Source: CAVPHV01 sp963704825 (lineage in GTDB: Bacteria > Actinomycetota > Acidimicrobiia > Spongiisociales > UBA5794). Taken from it: 64,000 nucleotides of DNA. Made by a program: the position numbers and the translations under genes. Positions 15,562 to 24,192 of the stretch are shown here, one piece after another; the stretch's first letter is position 1, and every line of letters begins with the position of its first letter. The notes beneath the pieces are model-generated. The model had not been told where the DNA came from. It did no database searches and saw only the letters and a list, made by a program, of their open reading frames with translations. The DNA is taken from contig CAVPHV010000011.1 in NCBI GenBank assembly GCA_963704825.1, positions 1 through 64,000 of the forward strand. The letters run 5' to 3'.

Positions 15562-15615
15562 AGGGTTTTGGCGGACATGAGCGCAATATGCTGCGCCATT
15601 GTCCGCCAAAACCCT
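15562..15615. repeat. dispersed palindrome, copy 1 (glnR/pgk convergent terminator)
   Basis: Outer arms AGGGTTTTGGCGGACA (15562-15577) and TGTCCGCCAAAACCCT (15600-15615) are perfectly inverted. Inside is a second small stem, GCGCA/TGCGC. The right arm overlaps the pgk stop codon, and the left arm starts nine bases after the glnR stop. Related copies are at 34402 and 60444; this copy is in the opposite orientation. It probably works as a terminator in both directions. Confidence 0.85.
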
Positions 15616-16849
15616 ATTGGCTGCCCTTCATGGCTTCGAGGAGGGGGAGGGTCTGGCCGCTGAGATAGCGGATCAGGGCGCCGCCACCCGTTGACACGAA
15701 GTCGATGCGGGCAGTGTCTATGAACCGCCCGGCGCTGCTGACGGTGTCGCCACCGCCGATCACCGACGTGCCGGACGCATCGGCAACCGCCGCCCACAAA
15801 CGACGCGTTCCCTCCGCGCTGTTCTCGCGTTCATAAACCCCGGCCGGGCCGTTGACGAAAATCGTTGCGGCCGCCGCGATCCGTTCCTCGTAGATGGCCA
15901 TCGTTGCGCTGCCGATATCGACGATCGGCTCGGGCACCGGGAGATCCTCGACGGCGACCTCGACCCGCTGCCCGTCACGTTCGATGGCAACGTCCACCGG
16001 CATGCGGATCTTGCCGGGGAAGGACCTGAGGTATTCCCTGGCCTCGGGGATGAACACCTCGAGCGAACGATCCGCGATGAATTGCTCGGAGCCCGCGCCG
16101 AGCGAATTGCCGGCGGCGAGCAGCATCACCTGCCCGGTGATCCCCGTCGTGAGCACCTCATCGGCGGTTCCTTCGGTGAGCACCTGCTGCAGCATCGAGA
16201 ACGCATCGGAGATCTTGAGTCCGCCGAGCACAAAGAGACAGGGACGAGCCGGGTTGCCCGCCACCGCCTCTAGTGCCTCGAGTTCTGCGCTCAGCAACCG
16301 GCCACCGGCGGAGGGCATCAGTTGCTGGAACGCCACCATCGATGGTGCGCCCCGGTGGGCCGCAGCAAAGGCATCGTTGACGTACACGTCGAACAACGGC
16401 GCCAGGTTGCGAACCAGGTACGTTTTTGTCATCTCGGCCGGAGTCAGCTTCACCGCGGCCTCGAACGTCGACACCTCTTCGGTCAGGAAACGCAGGTTGT
16501 CGAGCAGCAGGATCTCACCGGGCTCGAGGGCCGCGATGCGGGCCCGGGCCTCCGGTCCGGCCACGTCATCGACGTAGCCGACCGGTCGTCCCAACTTCGC
16601 CGCGAGCTTCTCGGCGTGCTCCTCGAGCCCGACGAGGTTGTGGTAGTCGAGCGTGTCACCCTGGTGAGCGATGATGGTCAGCCGCGCCCCGCCGGCGGCG
16701 AGATCCCGAATGGTGGGGAGGCTCTTGTCGATTCTCGTCTCGTCCGCGATCCGGCCCGTGTCCGGGTCGATCGGAGAGTTGATATCGACCCGCAGCAACA
16801 CCCGCGTCCCGTCGAGGTCGAGATCGTCAATCGTCGCAATGGGCGCCAT
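15614..16849 (-). CDS. pgk: phosphoglycerate kinase, archaeal type
   Basis: A 411-residue kinase converting 1,3-bisphosphoglycerate and ADP to 3-phosphoglycerate and ATP, or the reverse. Motifs include LLRVDINSPID, ILLLDNLRF, YVNDAFAAAHR and the nucleotide-binding FVLGGLKISDA and STGGGA. The RVDINSP form (bacterial enzymes have RVDFNVP) and AHQGD in place of SHLGRP are typical of archaeal PGK. A GAGGAGG site precedes the ATG. It follows the archaeal-type GAPDH gene by 35 bp, so the two consecutive glycolytic steps are encoded together. Confidence 0.92.
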   Translation of the reverse strand: MAPIATIDDLDLDGTRVLLRVDINSPIDPDTGRIADETRIDKSLPTIRDLAAGGARLTIIAHQGDTLDYHNLVGLEEHAEKLAAKLGRPVGYVDDVAGPEARARIAALEPGEILLLDNLRFLTEEVSTFEAAVKLTPAEMTKTYLVRNLAPLFDVYVNDAFAAAHRGAPSMVAFQQLMPSAGGRLLSAELEALEAVAGNPARPCLFVLGGLKISDAFSMLQQVLTEGTADEVLTTGITGQVMLLAAGNSLGAGSEQFIADRSLEVFIPEAREYLRSFPGKIRMPVDVAIERDGQRVEVAVEDLPVPEPIVDIGSATMAIYEERIAAAATIFVNGPAGVYERENSAEGTRRLWAAVADASGTSVIGGGDTVSSAGRFIDTARIDFVSTGGGALIRYLSGQTLPLLEAMKGSQ

Positions 16850-16884
16850 ACCGCCTCCTCACCAAGTTCGATAGGTCGAGTCGC

Positions 16885-17904
16885 TCAGGCCATCCCGAGG
16901 TAGTCGTTGGTCAGCGTGACCGCTTGGGCACCATCGGTCTCCATCGGCATCGCAGCCCGAATTGCATCCATCGTCTCGGGAACCACGACCGACTCCTGCG
17001 GGATGTTGATGGCGAACATGATGTCGTCGCCGGAGAAACCGATGGTCTCCTCGAACACGGCGATCTCGTAGAGGTCGCCGCGGGGCTTGCCCAGCATGCG
17101 CCCGTAGTTGAACATCGCAGTGTTGGAGTCGAAGCCCTCAGCGATCTTGACGACCCTGATCCGCGGATGGGCGCGGAAGGCGTCGACGACCTCCTCCTTT
17201 GTCACCTTGCGCTTCGGCGTCGCCACCAGCGTGATGATGTGGCCGTGGGTGACCGGAGTGTGAACCAGTAGCCCGGTGGCGTCGACATGCGGCATGATGT
17301 TCATGAGGTCGACGGCCTGGTGATTGGGAATCGGCTCAATCAGCAGCAAGTCGACGAGGCCGCGGAACGTGTCACCTGGATCGGCAACCCGACGGATGAT
17401 GGTGATCGCGACCTTCTTGATCCCCGCCATCTTGTCAAGGCAATCGACCGCCCGAATCAGGCCTGTCGTGTTGCACGACGTCAGCTTGAGGTAGTCGGCA
17501 CCGACGCCCTTGTCATAGTTGGCGTACCCATGGAAGAAAACATCGGCGACTTCGCCCGCCTCGCCGCCCTGAAACACCGCCTTGAGTCCGTGCGCTTGGT
17601 AAAGCTGCTTGTTCTTGGCGCCGATGCCCGCTGAGGTGGCGTCGAGCATGATGTCGACCTTGTCGAGCAACTCGTCGAACGTCCCAGTGACGGGCACCCC
17701 TGCGTCGGTGAGCACCTCAACGGCGCCCGGCACCGCGGCGTAGAGGTCATACGGCATCCCCCGCTCGACCAGGGCCCTGACTGCAAGCGTCGGAGCAACG
17801 TCGGCGACACCGACCAGTTCCATGTCCTCCTGCAATGCGACCCCGTCGGCGAGACGCTGACCGATCACGCCAAACCCGGCAACGCCAACTTTCACCTTGT
17901 CCAT
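16885..17904 (-). CDS. gap: type II (archaeal) glyceraldehyde-3-phosphate dehydrogenase
   Basis: A 339-residue phosphorylating GAPDH of the archaeal class. It has VAGFGVIGQRLADG at the nucleotide-binding site, the DYLKLTSCNTTGL segment carrying the catalytic cysteine, and the IRRVADP, HTPVTHGHI and ETIGFSGDDI regions shared by class II enzymes. Bacterial class I GAPDH has SCTTNCLAP instead, which is absent here. These enzymes use NADP(H) or both cofactors. Ribosome site GAGGAGAG precedes the ATG. The gene is upstream of an archaeal-type pgk in the same leftward operon. Confidence 0.92.
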   Translation of the reverse strand: MDKVKVGVAGFGVIGQRLADGVALQEDMELVGVADVAPTLAVRALVERGMPYDLYAAVPGAVEVLTDAGVPVTGTFDELLDKVDIMLDATSAGIGAKNKQLYQAHGLKAVFQGGEAGEVADVFFHGYANYDKGVGADYLKLTSCNTTGLIRAVDCLDKMAGIKKVAITIIRRVADPGDTFRGLVDLLLIEPIPNHQAVDLMNIMPHVDATGLLVHTPVTHGHIITLVATPKRKVTKEEVVDAFRAHPRIRVVKIAEGFDSNTAMFNYGRMLGKPRGDLYEIAVFEETIGFSGDDIMFAINIPQESVVVPETMDAIRAAMPMETDGAQAVTLTNDYLGMA

Positions 17905-17943
17905 GTTCTCTCCTCGCTCGTTCTCTGGTTCTCTGCTGGTCCG

Positions 17944-19032
17944 TCAGGACGCCAGCAGTTGTTCGCGGACGGCCGCGCCGACCTCGGCGGTGCTGCTGGT
18001 GCCCCCGATGTCTCTGGTCCTCACCTCACCGGCGGCGAGCACCGCGGCCACCGCGGCGTCGACCCCGGCGGCCGCCTCATCTTCACCGAGGTGGGCCAGC
18101 ATCATCCTGACCGCCTCGATCGACGCGATCGGGTTCACTCGGCCCTGTCCCGTGTACTTGGGGGCGGAGCCGTGGATCGGCTCGAACATCGACGGGTAGT
18201 CCCGCTCGGGGTTGATGTTGCCGCCGGCGGCGAAACCCATCCCGCCCTGCAACATGGCGCCGAGGTCGGTGATGATGTCCCCGAACAAGTTGGAGGCGAC
18301 CACCACGTCGAAGTAGTCGGGGTTCTTGACGAACCACATCGTCAATGCGTCGACCAATGCCATGTCGGTCTCGATGTCGGGGTAGTCGGCCGCCACCTCG
18401 TCGTAGACGGAGTCCCAGAACACCATCGAGTAGTTGAGGGCGTTCGACTTGGTGCAATTGGTGACCCTGCCGACCTTCCCGTCGGGTCCGAGCTTGGACC
18501 GCTCCCTGGCCTGGTCGAAGGCGTAGCGGATGACCCGCTCGCAGCCCTTGTAGGTGAAGACGCCGGTTTGCAGCGCCACCGCGTCCGGCGTCCCCTCCTT
18601 GAAGATGCCGCCAATCCCCGAGTACTCACCTTCGGTGTTCTCTCTGACCACCAACATGTCGAGCGACTCGGGCGTGACCGTCGACACCGGCGACGACACG
18701 CCGGGATAGATGCGAATCGGCCGCAGGTTGACGTATTGATCGAACCCCTTGCGAATCTTCAGCAGCGCCTGGAGCGAAATGTGATCGGGCACCTTGCCGG
18801 CATCGCCGATGCAGCCGAGGAAGATCGAATCGAAGGCGGCGAGCGTTTCGAGAGCGTCCTCCGGCATCATTTCGCCCACCTCGAGGTAGCGATCACAGCT
18901 CCAGTCGAAGGTCTCGAACGAGATGTCGAACCCGTACTTGGTTCCGGCAGCCGCTGCCGTTGCCGTTGCTTCTGCCGCAACCTCGGGTCCCACCCCGTCA
19001 CCGGGTATCACTGCAATACGGTAAGCAACCAT
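17944..19032 (-). CDS. tartrate / D-malate / isopropylmalate dehydrogenase family
   Basis: About 362 residues of the beta-decarboxylating dehydrogenase family. IPGDGVGPEV opens the protein; FDWSCDRYL, PDHISLQALL and FDQYVNLRP are the pattern seen in tartrate dehydrogenase and D-malate dehydrogenase rather than in LeuB or isocitrate dehydrogenase. RENTEGEYSG, catalytic Tyr/Lys, and SNLFGDIITDLG with metal aspartates are present. The substrate is not certain. It is the first gene of the gap-pgk operon, with 39 bp to gap. The start is uncertain: ATG 19032 or 19047, neither with a well-spaced ribosome site. Confidence 0.8.
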   Translation of the reverse strand: MVAYRIAVIPGDGVGPEVAAEATATAAAAGTKYGFDISFETFDWSCDRYLEVGEMMPEDALETLAAFDSIFLGCIGDAGKVPDHISLQALLKIRKGFDQYVNLRPIRIYPGVSSPVSTVTPESLDMLVVRENTEGEYSGIGGIFKEGTPDAVALQTGVFTYKGCERVIRYAFDQARERSKLGPDGKVGRVTNCTKSNALNYSMVFWDSVYDEVAADYPDIETDMALVDALTMWFVKNPDYFDVVVASNLFGDIITDLGAMLQGGMGFAAGGNINPERDYPSMFEPIHGSAPKYTGQGRVNPIASIEAVRMMLAHLGEDEAAAGVDAAVAAVLAAGEVRTRDIGGTSSTAEVGAAVREQLLAS

Positions 19033-19422
19033 GTCCTCGCCAGCCATCCTCTTCGCTCGGGGAACCCAACGAGTTCCGGTTTCATTGTTCGTGTGCTCCT
19101 GATCCGCTGAGTCCTGCGGGCGACGGCGGATCTGCGGTACATAGGCATCCTGGCCCACCGGCGACTCCGTCACAGCTTGCCGAAGGTCCCGTCTTGCGCC
19201 ACAGGAGGTCCCCGCCTGATCACCTTCGCCGGTGAGGCCAGATGGGGTGACCCTGAGGCTACCCTGAGACGACGGGAACGTTCCAATTCGTGACTACCGT
19301 GGTCTCCCTCTCGCACCGTTCGAGACATGTCCGGGCAGCTTCAGCAGTCGCGGGGCACGCCGGCCGTCGTCGGATCGTGCCGGAGAGCATCTCATCTGTG
19401 CCAACCAACGAGGAGCGTTGAT
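19033..19422. other. divergent intergenic region before the split transketolase
   Basis: About 390 bases without a convincing gene separate the leftward dehydrogenase-gap-pgk operon from the rightward transketolase operon. A 10-bp palindrome GGAACGTTCC at 19275-19284 is the only clear symmetrical site and may be an operator. An AGGAG site at 19411-19415 serves the transketolase GTG start. Confidence 0.5.
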
Positions 19423-20301
19423 GTGACCGGTTCCGCTGAACTCTTGGAGCGACCCGACGTCGCCGAACTCGAGGAACTCGCCCGTCAGGCCAGAGTCGCC
19501 ATCGTGAAAGCCATCTATCACGCCGGAGGCGGGCACCTCGGAGGGCCTTTGTCGGCCACCGACATGCTGACCACCCTCTACTGGCGGGTGATGAACATCC
19601 GGCCCGAGGAACCGAACTGGCCCGACCGCGATCGGTTTGTGCTCTCGAAGGGCCACAGTTCCATCGCCCTCTATACGGTGATGGCGATCCGGGGCTACTT
19701 CCCGCTCGACGAACTCAACACCTTCGACTCGATCGGCTCGCGGCTCCAGGGACATCCCGACATGACCGCGCTTCCCGGCATCGACATGTCTTCCGGTTCG
19801 CTGGGGATTGGATTCTCTGGGGCCACCGGCATTGCGTTCGGGGCGCGTGCCACCGATTCAGCATTCCAGACCTATGTCATGATCGGCGACGGCGAGTGCA
19901 ACGAGGGCATCGTCTGGGAGGCCGCCCACGTGGCCTCGCGACACCGTCTGGACAACATCGTTGCCATCGTCGACCACAACAGGCTGCAGCAATTCGGGTG
20001 GCGCGGCGAAACGGCCACCGACCGCCTCTCCCCCTACACGGGGAACCAACTCGTCGATCGCTGGAGGGCATTCGACTGGGAGGTACTCGAGGTCGATGGC
20101 AACGACATCGCCGCATTCCTCGACGTCATGGACACCGCCAGAGGCGCAGAAGGTCCCGTCGCCATCATCGCCCACACCGTCAAAGGCAAGGGTGTGTCCT
20201 ACATGGAGAACAACTATCCCTGGCACAGCCAAGTCCCCAATGCCGAGGAGTACGCCATCGCTCTGGCGGAACTCGGCGAGACCCCCGGAGGTGACGCATG
20301 A
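19423..20301 (+). CDS. transketolase, N-terminal subunit
   Basis: 292 residues equal to the thiamine-diphosphate-binding half of transketolase. The motifs are GGGHLGGPLSATD, LSKGHSS, and MIGDGECNEGIVWEA followed by DHNRLQQFG, the ThDP/Mg site. Subunit-split transketolases are common in archaea and some bacteria; besides the pentose cycle they include enzymes acting on unusual sugars such as apulose phosphate and sulfosugars. GTG 19423 is chosen because AGGAG lies seven bases before it. Its stop overlaps the next start by four bases (ATGA), so the two subunits are co-translated. Confidence 0.9.
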   Translation: MTGSAELLERPDVAELEELARQARVAIVKAIYHAGGGHLGGPLSATDMLTTLYWRVMNIRPEEPNWPDRDRFVLSKGHSSIALYTVMAIRGYFPLDELNTFDSIGSRLQGHPDMTALPGIDMSSGSLGIGFSGATGIAFGARATDSAFQTYVMIGDGECNEGIVWEAAHVASRHRLDNIVAIVDHNRLQQFGWRGETATDRLSPYTGNQLVDRWRAFDWEVLEVDGNDIAAFLDVMDTARGAEGPVAIIAHTVKGKGVSYMENNYPWHSQVPNAEEYAIALAELGETPGGDA

Positions 20302-21245
20302 CGACCCAGCAAATGGGCGAAGCCCCTCGTGTTGCGTTTGGCAAGACGGTGACTGAGCTGGCCAACACCGATCCGCGCATCGTGATGCTCGACGGAGACG
20401 TCGGCAACTCGACTCGGGCAGACATCTTCGAAGAAGCCCACGGCGACCGGTTCTACCAAATGGGCATCGCCGAACAGAACATGATGGGCGTTGCCGCCGG
20501 TATGGCGTCGGTTGGCCTGATCCCCTTCGTCAGCACCTTTGCCGCCTTCGCCGTGGCCAGGGCGCTCGACACCACAAGGGTCATCGTCGCCCAGCCGAAC
20601 CTGCCGGTGAAGATCGCCGGTGCCTACTCGGGCCTGTTGGCGGGGATGACGGGCAAGACCCACTTGATGCTCGACGACGTTTCAATCATGCGGGCAATGC
20701 CGAACATGACCGTGCTCTGCCCGGCCGACGACATCGAGACGGCCCAGGGAATCAAGGCGCTCGTCGATGACGACGGACCGGCCTACCTGCGCCTCACCCG
20801 GCAACCCACGCCCCGGCTCTTCGACAGTGACTACAGGTTCGATCTGAACAGGGCCGTCGTCGTCCGAGAGGGCAGCGACGTCACGCTGATCTCCAGCGGA
20901 CCGCAGTCAATCAGAGTCCGCGAGGCAGCCGACATGCTGGCCGAACAGGGCGTCGACGCCCACGTTCTGCACGTGCCGACCATCAAGCCGATCGATGTCG
21001 CCAGCGTGGTTGCGGCCGCCGAGAAGACCGGGTTCGTGATCACCGTTGAAGAACACACGATCCTTGGTGGATTGGGTGGTGCGGTGGCGGAGGTGCTCGC
21101 CGAGCATGCTCCCACCCCGATGAGGTTCCACGGGATCCTCGACACGTACGGCGAGTCGGGACCCGATGAGGCGTTGCTCGACAAGTACCGACTGTCTTCT
21201 GGCCAGGTAGCAGCAGTTGTCTCAGAACACCTCCAAAGTAGATGA
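20298..21245 (+). CDS. transketolase, C-terminal subunit
   Basis: 315 residues equal to the pyrimidine-binding and C-terminal domains of transketolase. It shows YQMGIAEQNMMGVAAGMA (catalytic glutamate region), STFAAFAVARA, THLMLDDVSIMRA and the C-terminal EEHTILGGLGGAVAE. With the N-terminal subunit it should form a 2+2 enzyme transferring a two-carbon unit between sugar phosphates. Start ATG overlaps the upstream stop. An SDR and a metallo-beta-lactamase fold gene follow in the same direction, so a sugar catabolic operon is likely; the physiological sugar is unknown. Confidence 0.9.
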   Translation: MTTQQMGEAPRVAFGKTVTELANTDPRIVMLDGDVGNSTRADIFEEAHGDRFYQMGIAEQNMMGVAAGMASVGLIPFVSTFAAFAVARALDTTRVIVAQPNLPVKIAGAYSGLLAGMTGKTHLMLDDVSIMRAMPNMTVLCPADDIETAQGIKALVDDDGPAYLRLTRQPTPRLFDSDYRFDLNRAVVVREGSDVTLISSGPQSIRVREAADMLAEQGVDAHVLHVPTIKPIDVASVVAAAEKTGFVITVEEHTILGGLGGAVAEVLAEHAPTPMRFHGILDTYGESGPDEALLDKYRLSSGQVAAVVSEHLQSR

Positions 21246-21292
21246 CCCGGGCGAGGGGGCACAGCGGGCTCCTCGACATTGGAAGGGACAAC

Positions 21293-22078
21293 ATGAGCGT
21301 GACAGACATCTTCCGCCTCGACGACCTCGTTGCGGTGGTCCCCGGCGGCAGCGGGGGCATCGGTTCCGCCCTGTGCGCGGCACTGGCCCGCGCCGGCGCA
21401 TCGGTCGCCGTCATCGGCCGGCATGAGGATCGCGCCCAGGCCGTGGTCGACGAGATCGAGGCCGACGGCGGTATCGCGCTCGCCGTCCCCGCCGATGTGA
21501 CCATCCGGGAGCAGGCCGAGGCGGCCATCGCCACCACCGTGGAACGGTTCGGCCGCGTCGACATCATCGTCAACTGCGTAGGGGGCGGTGCCGGCAACGT
21601 GCTCCACGAGGCGCACGACTATCCCGATGATGACTGGAACTGGATCTTCGACCTCAACGTGACCAGCGCCTGGCTCCCCACGCAGGCTGCCGTCAAGGCA
21701 ATGATCGCCGGAGGCCGAGGCGGACGAGTCCTCAACATCTCGTCGGTTCGCGGTCAACTCGGAATCGATGCCGGCTACTCGGCCTATGTCGCCGCCAAGG
21801 GAGCGATCGACTCGCTGACCCGCCAGGAGGCCACCGAGTGGGCCAAGTACGGCATCAACGCCAACGCCATCGCCCCAACATTCGTGGATACGCCGCAGGT
21901 AGCCATGCTGCTCGATGATCCGGACTTCAAGGCCGGCATCGTCAACCGCATCCCGCTGCGGCGGGTTGGGACCACCGACGATCTGGTCGGCGCCGTGCTC
22001 TTCTTCTGCTCGCCGGCATCGTCGTTTGTCACCGGACAGATCCTCACGATCGACGGCGGCCTGACGGCCACACAGTGA
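21293..22078 (+). CDS. SDR-family oxidoreductase
   Basis: A 261-residue classical short-chain dehydrogenase. GGSGGIG forms the cofactor motif, NCVGGGAGN replaces the usual NNAG, and catalytic Ser-Tyr-Lys lie in ISSVRG and YSAYVAAKG. The end (FVTGQILTIDGG) is standard. It resembles gluconate 5-dehydrogenase-type enzymes that act on sugar acids, but the substrate is not determined. ATG 21293 has GGAAGG ten bases upstream and starts right before the fold. It lies 47 bp after the transketolase subunit and belongs to that operon. Confidence 0.85.
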   Translation: MSVTDIFRLDDLVAVVPGGSGGIGSALCAALARAGASVAVIGRHEDRAQAVVDEIEADGGIALAVPADVTIREQAEAAIATTVERFGRVDIIVNCVGGGAGNVLHEAHDYPDDDWNWIFDLNVTSAWLPTQAAVKAMIAGGRGGRVLNISSVRGQLGIDAGYSAYVAAKGAIDSLTRQEATEWAKYGINANAIAPTFVDTPQVAMLLDDPDFKAGIVNRIPLRRVGTTDDLVGAVLFFCSPASSFVTGQILTIDGGLTATQ

Positions 22079-22103
22079 TTTGGTTTCCGAGGAAGGAACA
22101 ACA

Positions 22104-22955
22104 TTGGAACAGGTGACTGAGAACGTCTTCACCAACACCAAGCTGCGGGGCTGCAACCCCAGCTTTGTCAAGACCTCAGATGGCGTTGTGGTAGTCGACA
22201 CCCCCCAACTGCCGACCAAGGCCGTGGCGATGCGGGAGGAAGCGGAGAGCCATGGGCCGATCCGCTATCTGATCAATACAGAGCACCACGTCGATCACAT
22301 CTTCGGCAACTACTACTTCCGAGGCGCCGGAACAGTGATCCACCACCAGGGTGTCTACGACAACTTCATGACGGTTACCCCCGACCTCGATCCGTACGCG
22401 TATGCTCTCGAGGCCATCCCAACGGATGACCCTGAGGGAGAGGCCATCTTCCCCGATCGCGACGTCTATTACGCAGACAACAACAAGGCCACCGTCGTCT
22501 TCACCGGGGATGTCACCCTCGACGTCGGCGACCATCGATTCGAGCTGCTGTGGACCCCGGGACACACTCCCGGACAGATCGTGGTCTACGTACCGACCGA
22601 GGGGGTCGTCATGACCGGTGATACGATCTTCTCGGAGTGCCAGACCTGGCTGATGACCTCCAACGTCGAGGAGTGGCTTGCCGCGCTCGAGCGAATCCGC
22701 ACCCTCGACTTCGACACCATCCTGCCGGGACACGGCCCAATCCAGCCCAAGAGCTATCTCGATCGGCAGCGCAGCAACCTGCTCGACTGGGTCGCCGGCG
22801 TTGCTGCCGCGGTTGCTGCTGGATGGACTCGCGAAGAGACGATGGAGCGGGTGCACTTCCGGGATCGTTATCCGGTAGATATCGGCCAGGGCTACATGAT
22901 GGACCACATCCAGACCCTCAACGCTGCATCGCTCTACGACAAGATGACCAGCTGA
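22104..22955 (+). CDS. metallo-beta-lactamase fold hydrolase
   Basis: About 283 residues. The zinc-binding HxHxDH equivalent is NTEHHVDHIFGN, then TPGHTPGQ and GDTIFSE and LPGHGP supply further ligands. Such proteins hydrolyse thioesters, lactones or phosphoesters; the substrate here is not evident. A role in opening a lactone produced by the upstream SDR is possible but is inference. TTG 22104 is chosen for the GGAAGG site eight bases before it; no ATG is available near the N-terminus. It is last in the transketolase operon and convergent with the MFS gene. Confidence 0.82.
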   Translation: MEQVTENVFTNTKLRGCNPSFVKTSDGVVVVDTPQLPTKAVAMREEAESHGPIRYLINTEHHVDHIFGNYYFRGAGTVIHHQGVYDNFMTVTPDLDPYAYALEAIPTDDPEGEAIFPDRDVYYADNNKATVVFTGDVTLDVGDHRFELLWTPGHTPGQIVVYVPTEGVVMTGDTIFSECQTWLMTSNVEEWLAALERIRTLDFDTILPGHGPIQPKSYLDRQRSNLLDWVAGVAAAVAAGWTREETMERVHFRDRYPVDIGQGYMMDHIQTLNAASLYDKMTS

Positions 22956-22983
22956 GCCGGGACGCCGCTTTGGCCGGTCTGCC

Positions 22984-24192
22984 TCAGGGCTCCGGCGCGG
23001 CGCGGTCGCGCAGCAGGGCGGTGGTCATGAGGATCGCCCCGAGTGCCAGAGCGACCGTCATCACCACCCAAGCCGTGGTGTAAGAGGCCTCAGCAACGAA
23101 CCCAAAGAGGGCAGGCCCAGCGGCCGCCCCCGTATAGACACCCGTCATGGTGATACCCGTCGCCGCAGCCGGGGCGGCCGGGTTGCGACGAACTACCGCA
23201 TAGGTCAAGAGGCCCGACCAACCCCAACCGAACGTGAACGCCACTAGAGAACCCACGATGATCGCCGGGTCCTGCCCGGTAGCGATCATTGCGATACCGC
23301 CGGCGCCCAAGGCGAGGAAGACCGCCACCGTGACCAGACCGCCCGTGGCGCGGCGGTCGACCATCCATCCGGCGAACAATCGCATCAGAATGCCGGCCGC
23401 ACTTCCGACGGCGAGCAACACGCCGGCCGCACCTTCACCGAAGCCCACCTCGACCGCATAGGGCACAAGGAACGTCGCCAACGCGTCCATCCCGAAGATC
23501 CCGAGACCCGCTCCCACCGCCATGACGACCAGCAAGGACATCGGCGAACTCCTGGGGGCCTGGTGCGCAGCGCCGCTCTCCGTTGGCTCGATCTCGTAGC
23601 GACGCGGCTTCCACGGGACCAAGACCGCCGCTCCCAGCGCCAATCCCGCACCCATCACATACACCCATTTCCACCCAAGCGGGATCGCAACGAGCGGCAG
23701 CCCGAGACCGGCGATAGCGCTGGCCGCCGGGATCGCGGCGTGTTTGAAGCCATAGGCCAACCCTTGGCGTCCGACCGGAGTGCAGCGGGCCAACGCCAGA
23801 TTTACCGAGGGATGCGCCAGCGCCAGCGCTATGCCCCCGGCAACGGTGACTATGCCCAGAGTGAGAACGTTCTGCGCCACGAGCGGGGTGATGAGCAGGG
23901 TCAATGCGGAACCAAGGCAAGCTGCTCGCATCGCCGGCGCCCAGTCGAGACGCTCCGCCAGCCGACCCAACCGCGGCGACACCAACGCCGACATCCCAAA
24001 GAAGGCGCCGACCACCAACCCAACGCCTGCCTCGGCGATACCCATCGCGTCAGCCAGTTGCACCGCAAGTGCCCCTGGGAGGAATCCCGGCAGGATTCCC
24101 ACTGTGATCGTGAATATCGAGGCGACGACGACTCGCCACTGCAGCTCACCGCCGACATCGCTTGGCGTGAGCTGCGAGGCGCCGGCGGTCAC
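22984..24192 (-). CDS. MFS transporter
   Basis: A 402-residue, twelve-helix major facilitator superfamily permease. Hydrophobic segments cover the whole length, with the loop between helices 2 and 3 carrying GxxSPRLGRLAERLDW and a charged central loop (about 190-215). The family imports small organic substrates with protons or exports drugs; the setting with an alcohol dehydrogenase and a cyclase suggests uptake of the substrate they degrade. The GTG start overlaps the upstream dehydrogenase stop (GTGA), so the two are co-translated. Confidence 0.85.
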   Translation of the reverse strand: MTAGASQLTPSDVGGELQWRVVVASIFTITVGILPGFLPGALAVQLADAMGIAEAGVGLVVGAFFGMSALVSPRLGRLAERLDWAPAMRAACLGSALTLLITPLVAQNVLTLGIVTVAGGIALALAHPSVNLALARCTPVGRQGLAYGFKHAAIPAASAIAGLGLPLVAIPLGWKWVYVMGAGLALGAAVLVPWKPRRYEIEPTESGAAHQAPRSSPMSLLVVMAVGAGLGIFGMDALATFLVPYAVEVGFGEGAAGVLLAVGSAAGILMRLFAGWMVDRRATGGLVTVAVFLALGAGGIAMIATGQDPAIIVGSLVAFTFGWGWSGLLTYAVVRRNPAAPAAATGITMTGVYTGAAAGPALFGFVAEASYTTAWVVMTVALALGAILMTTALLRDRAAPEP

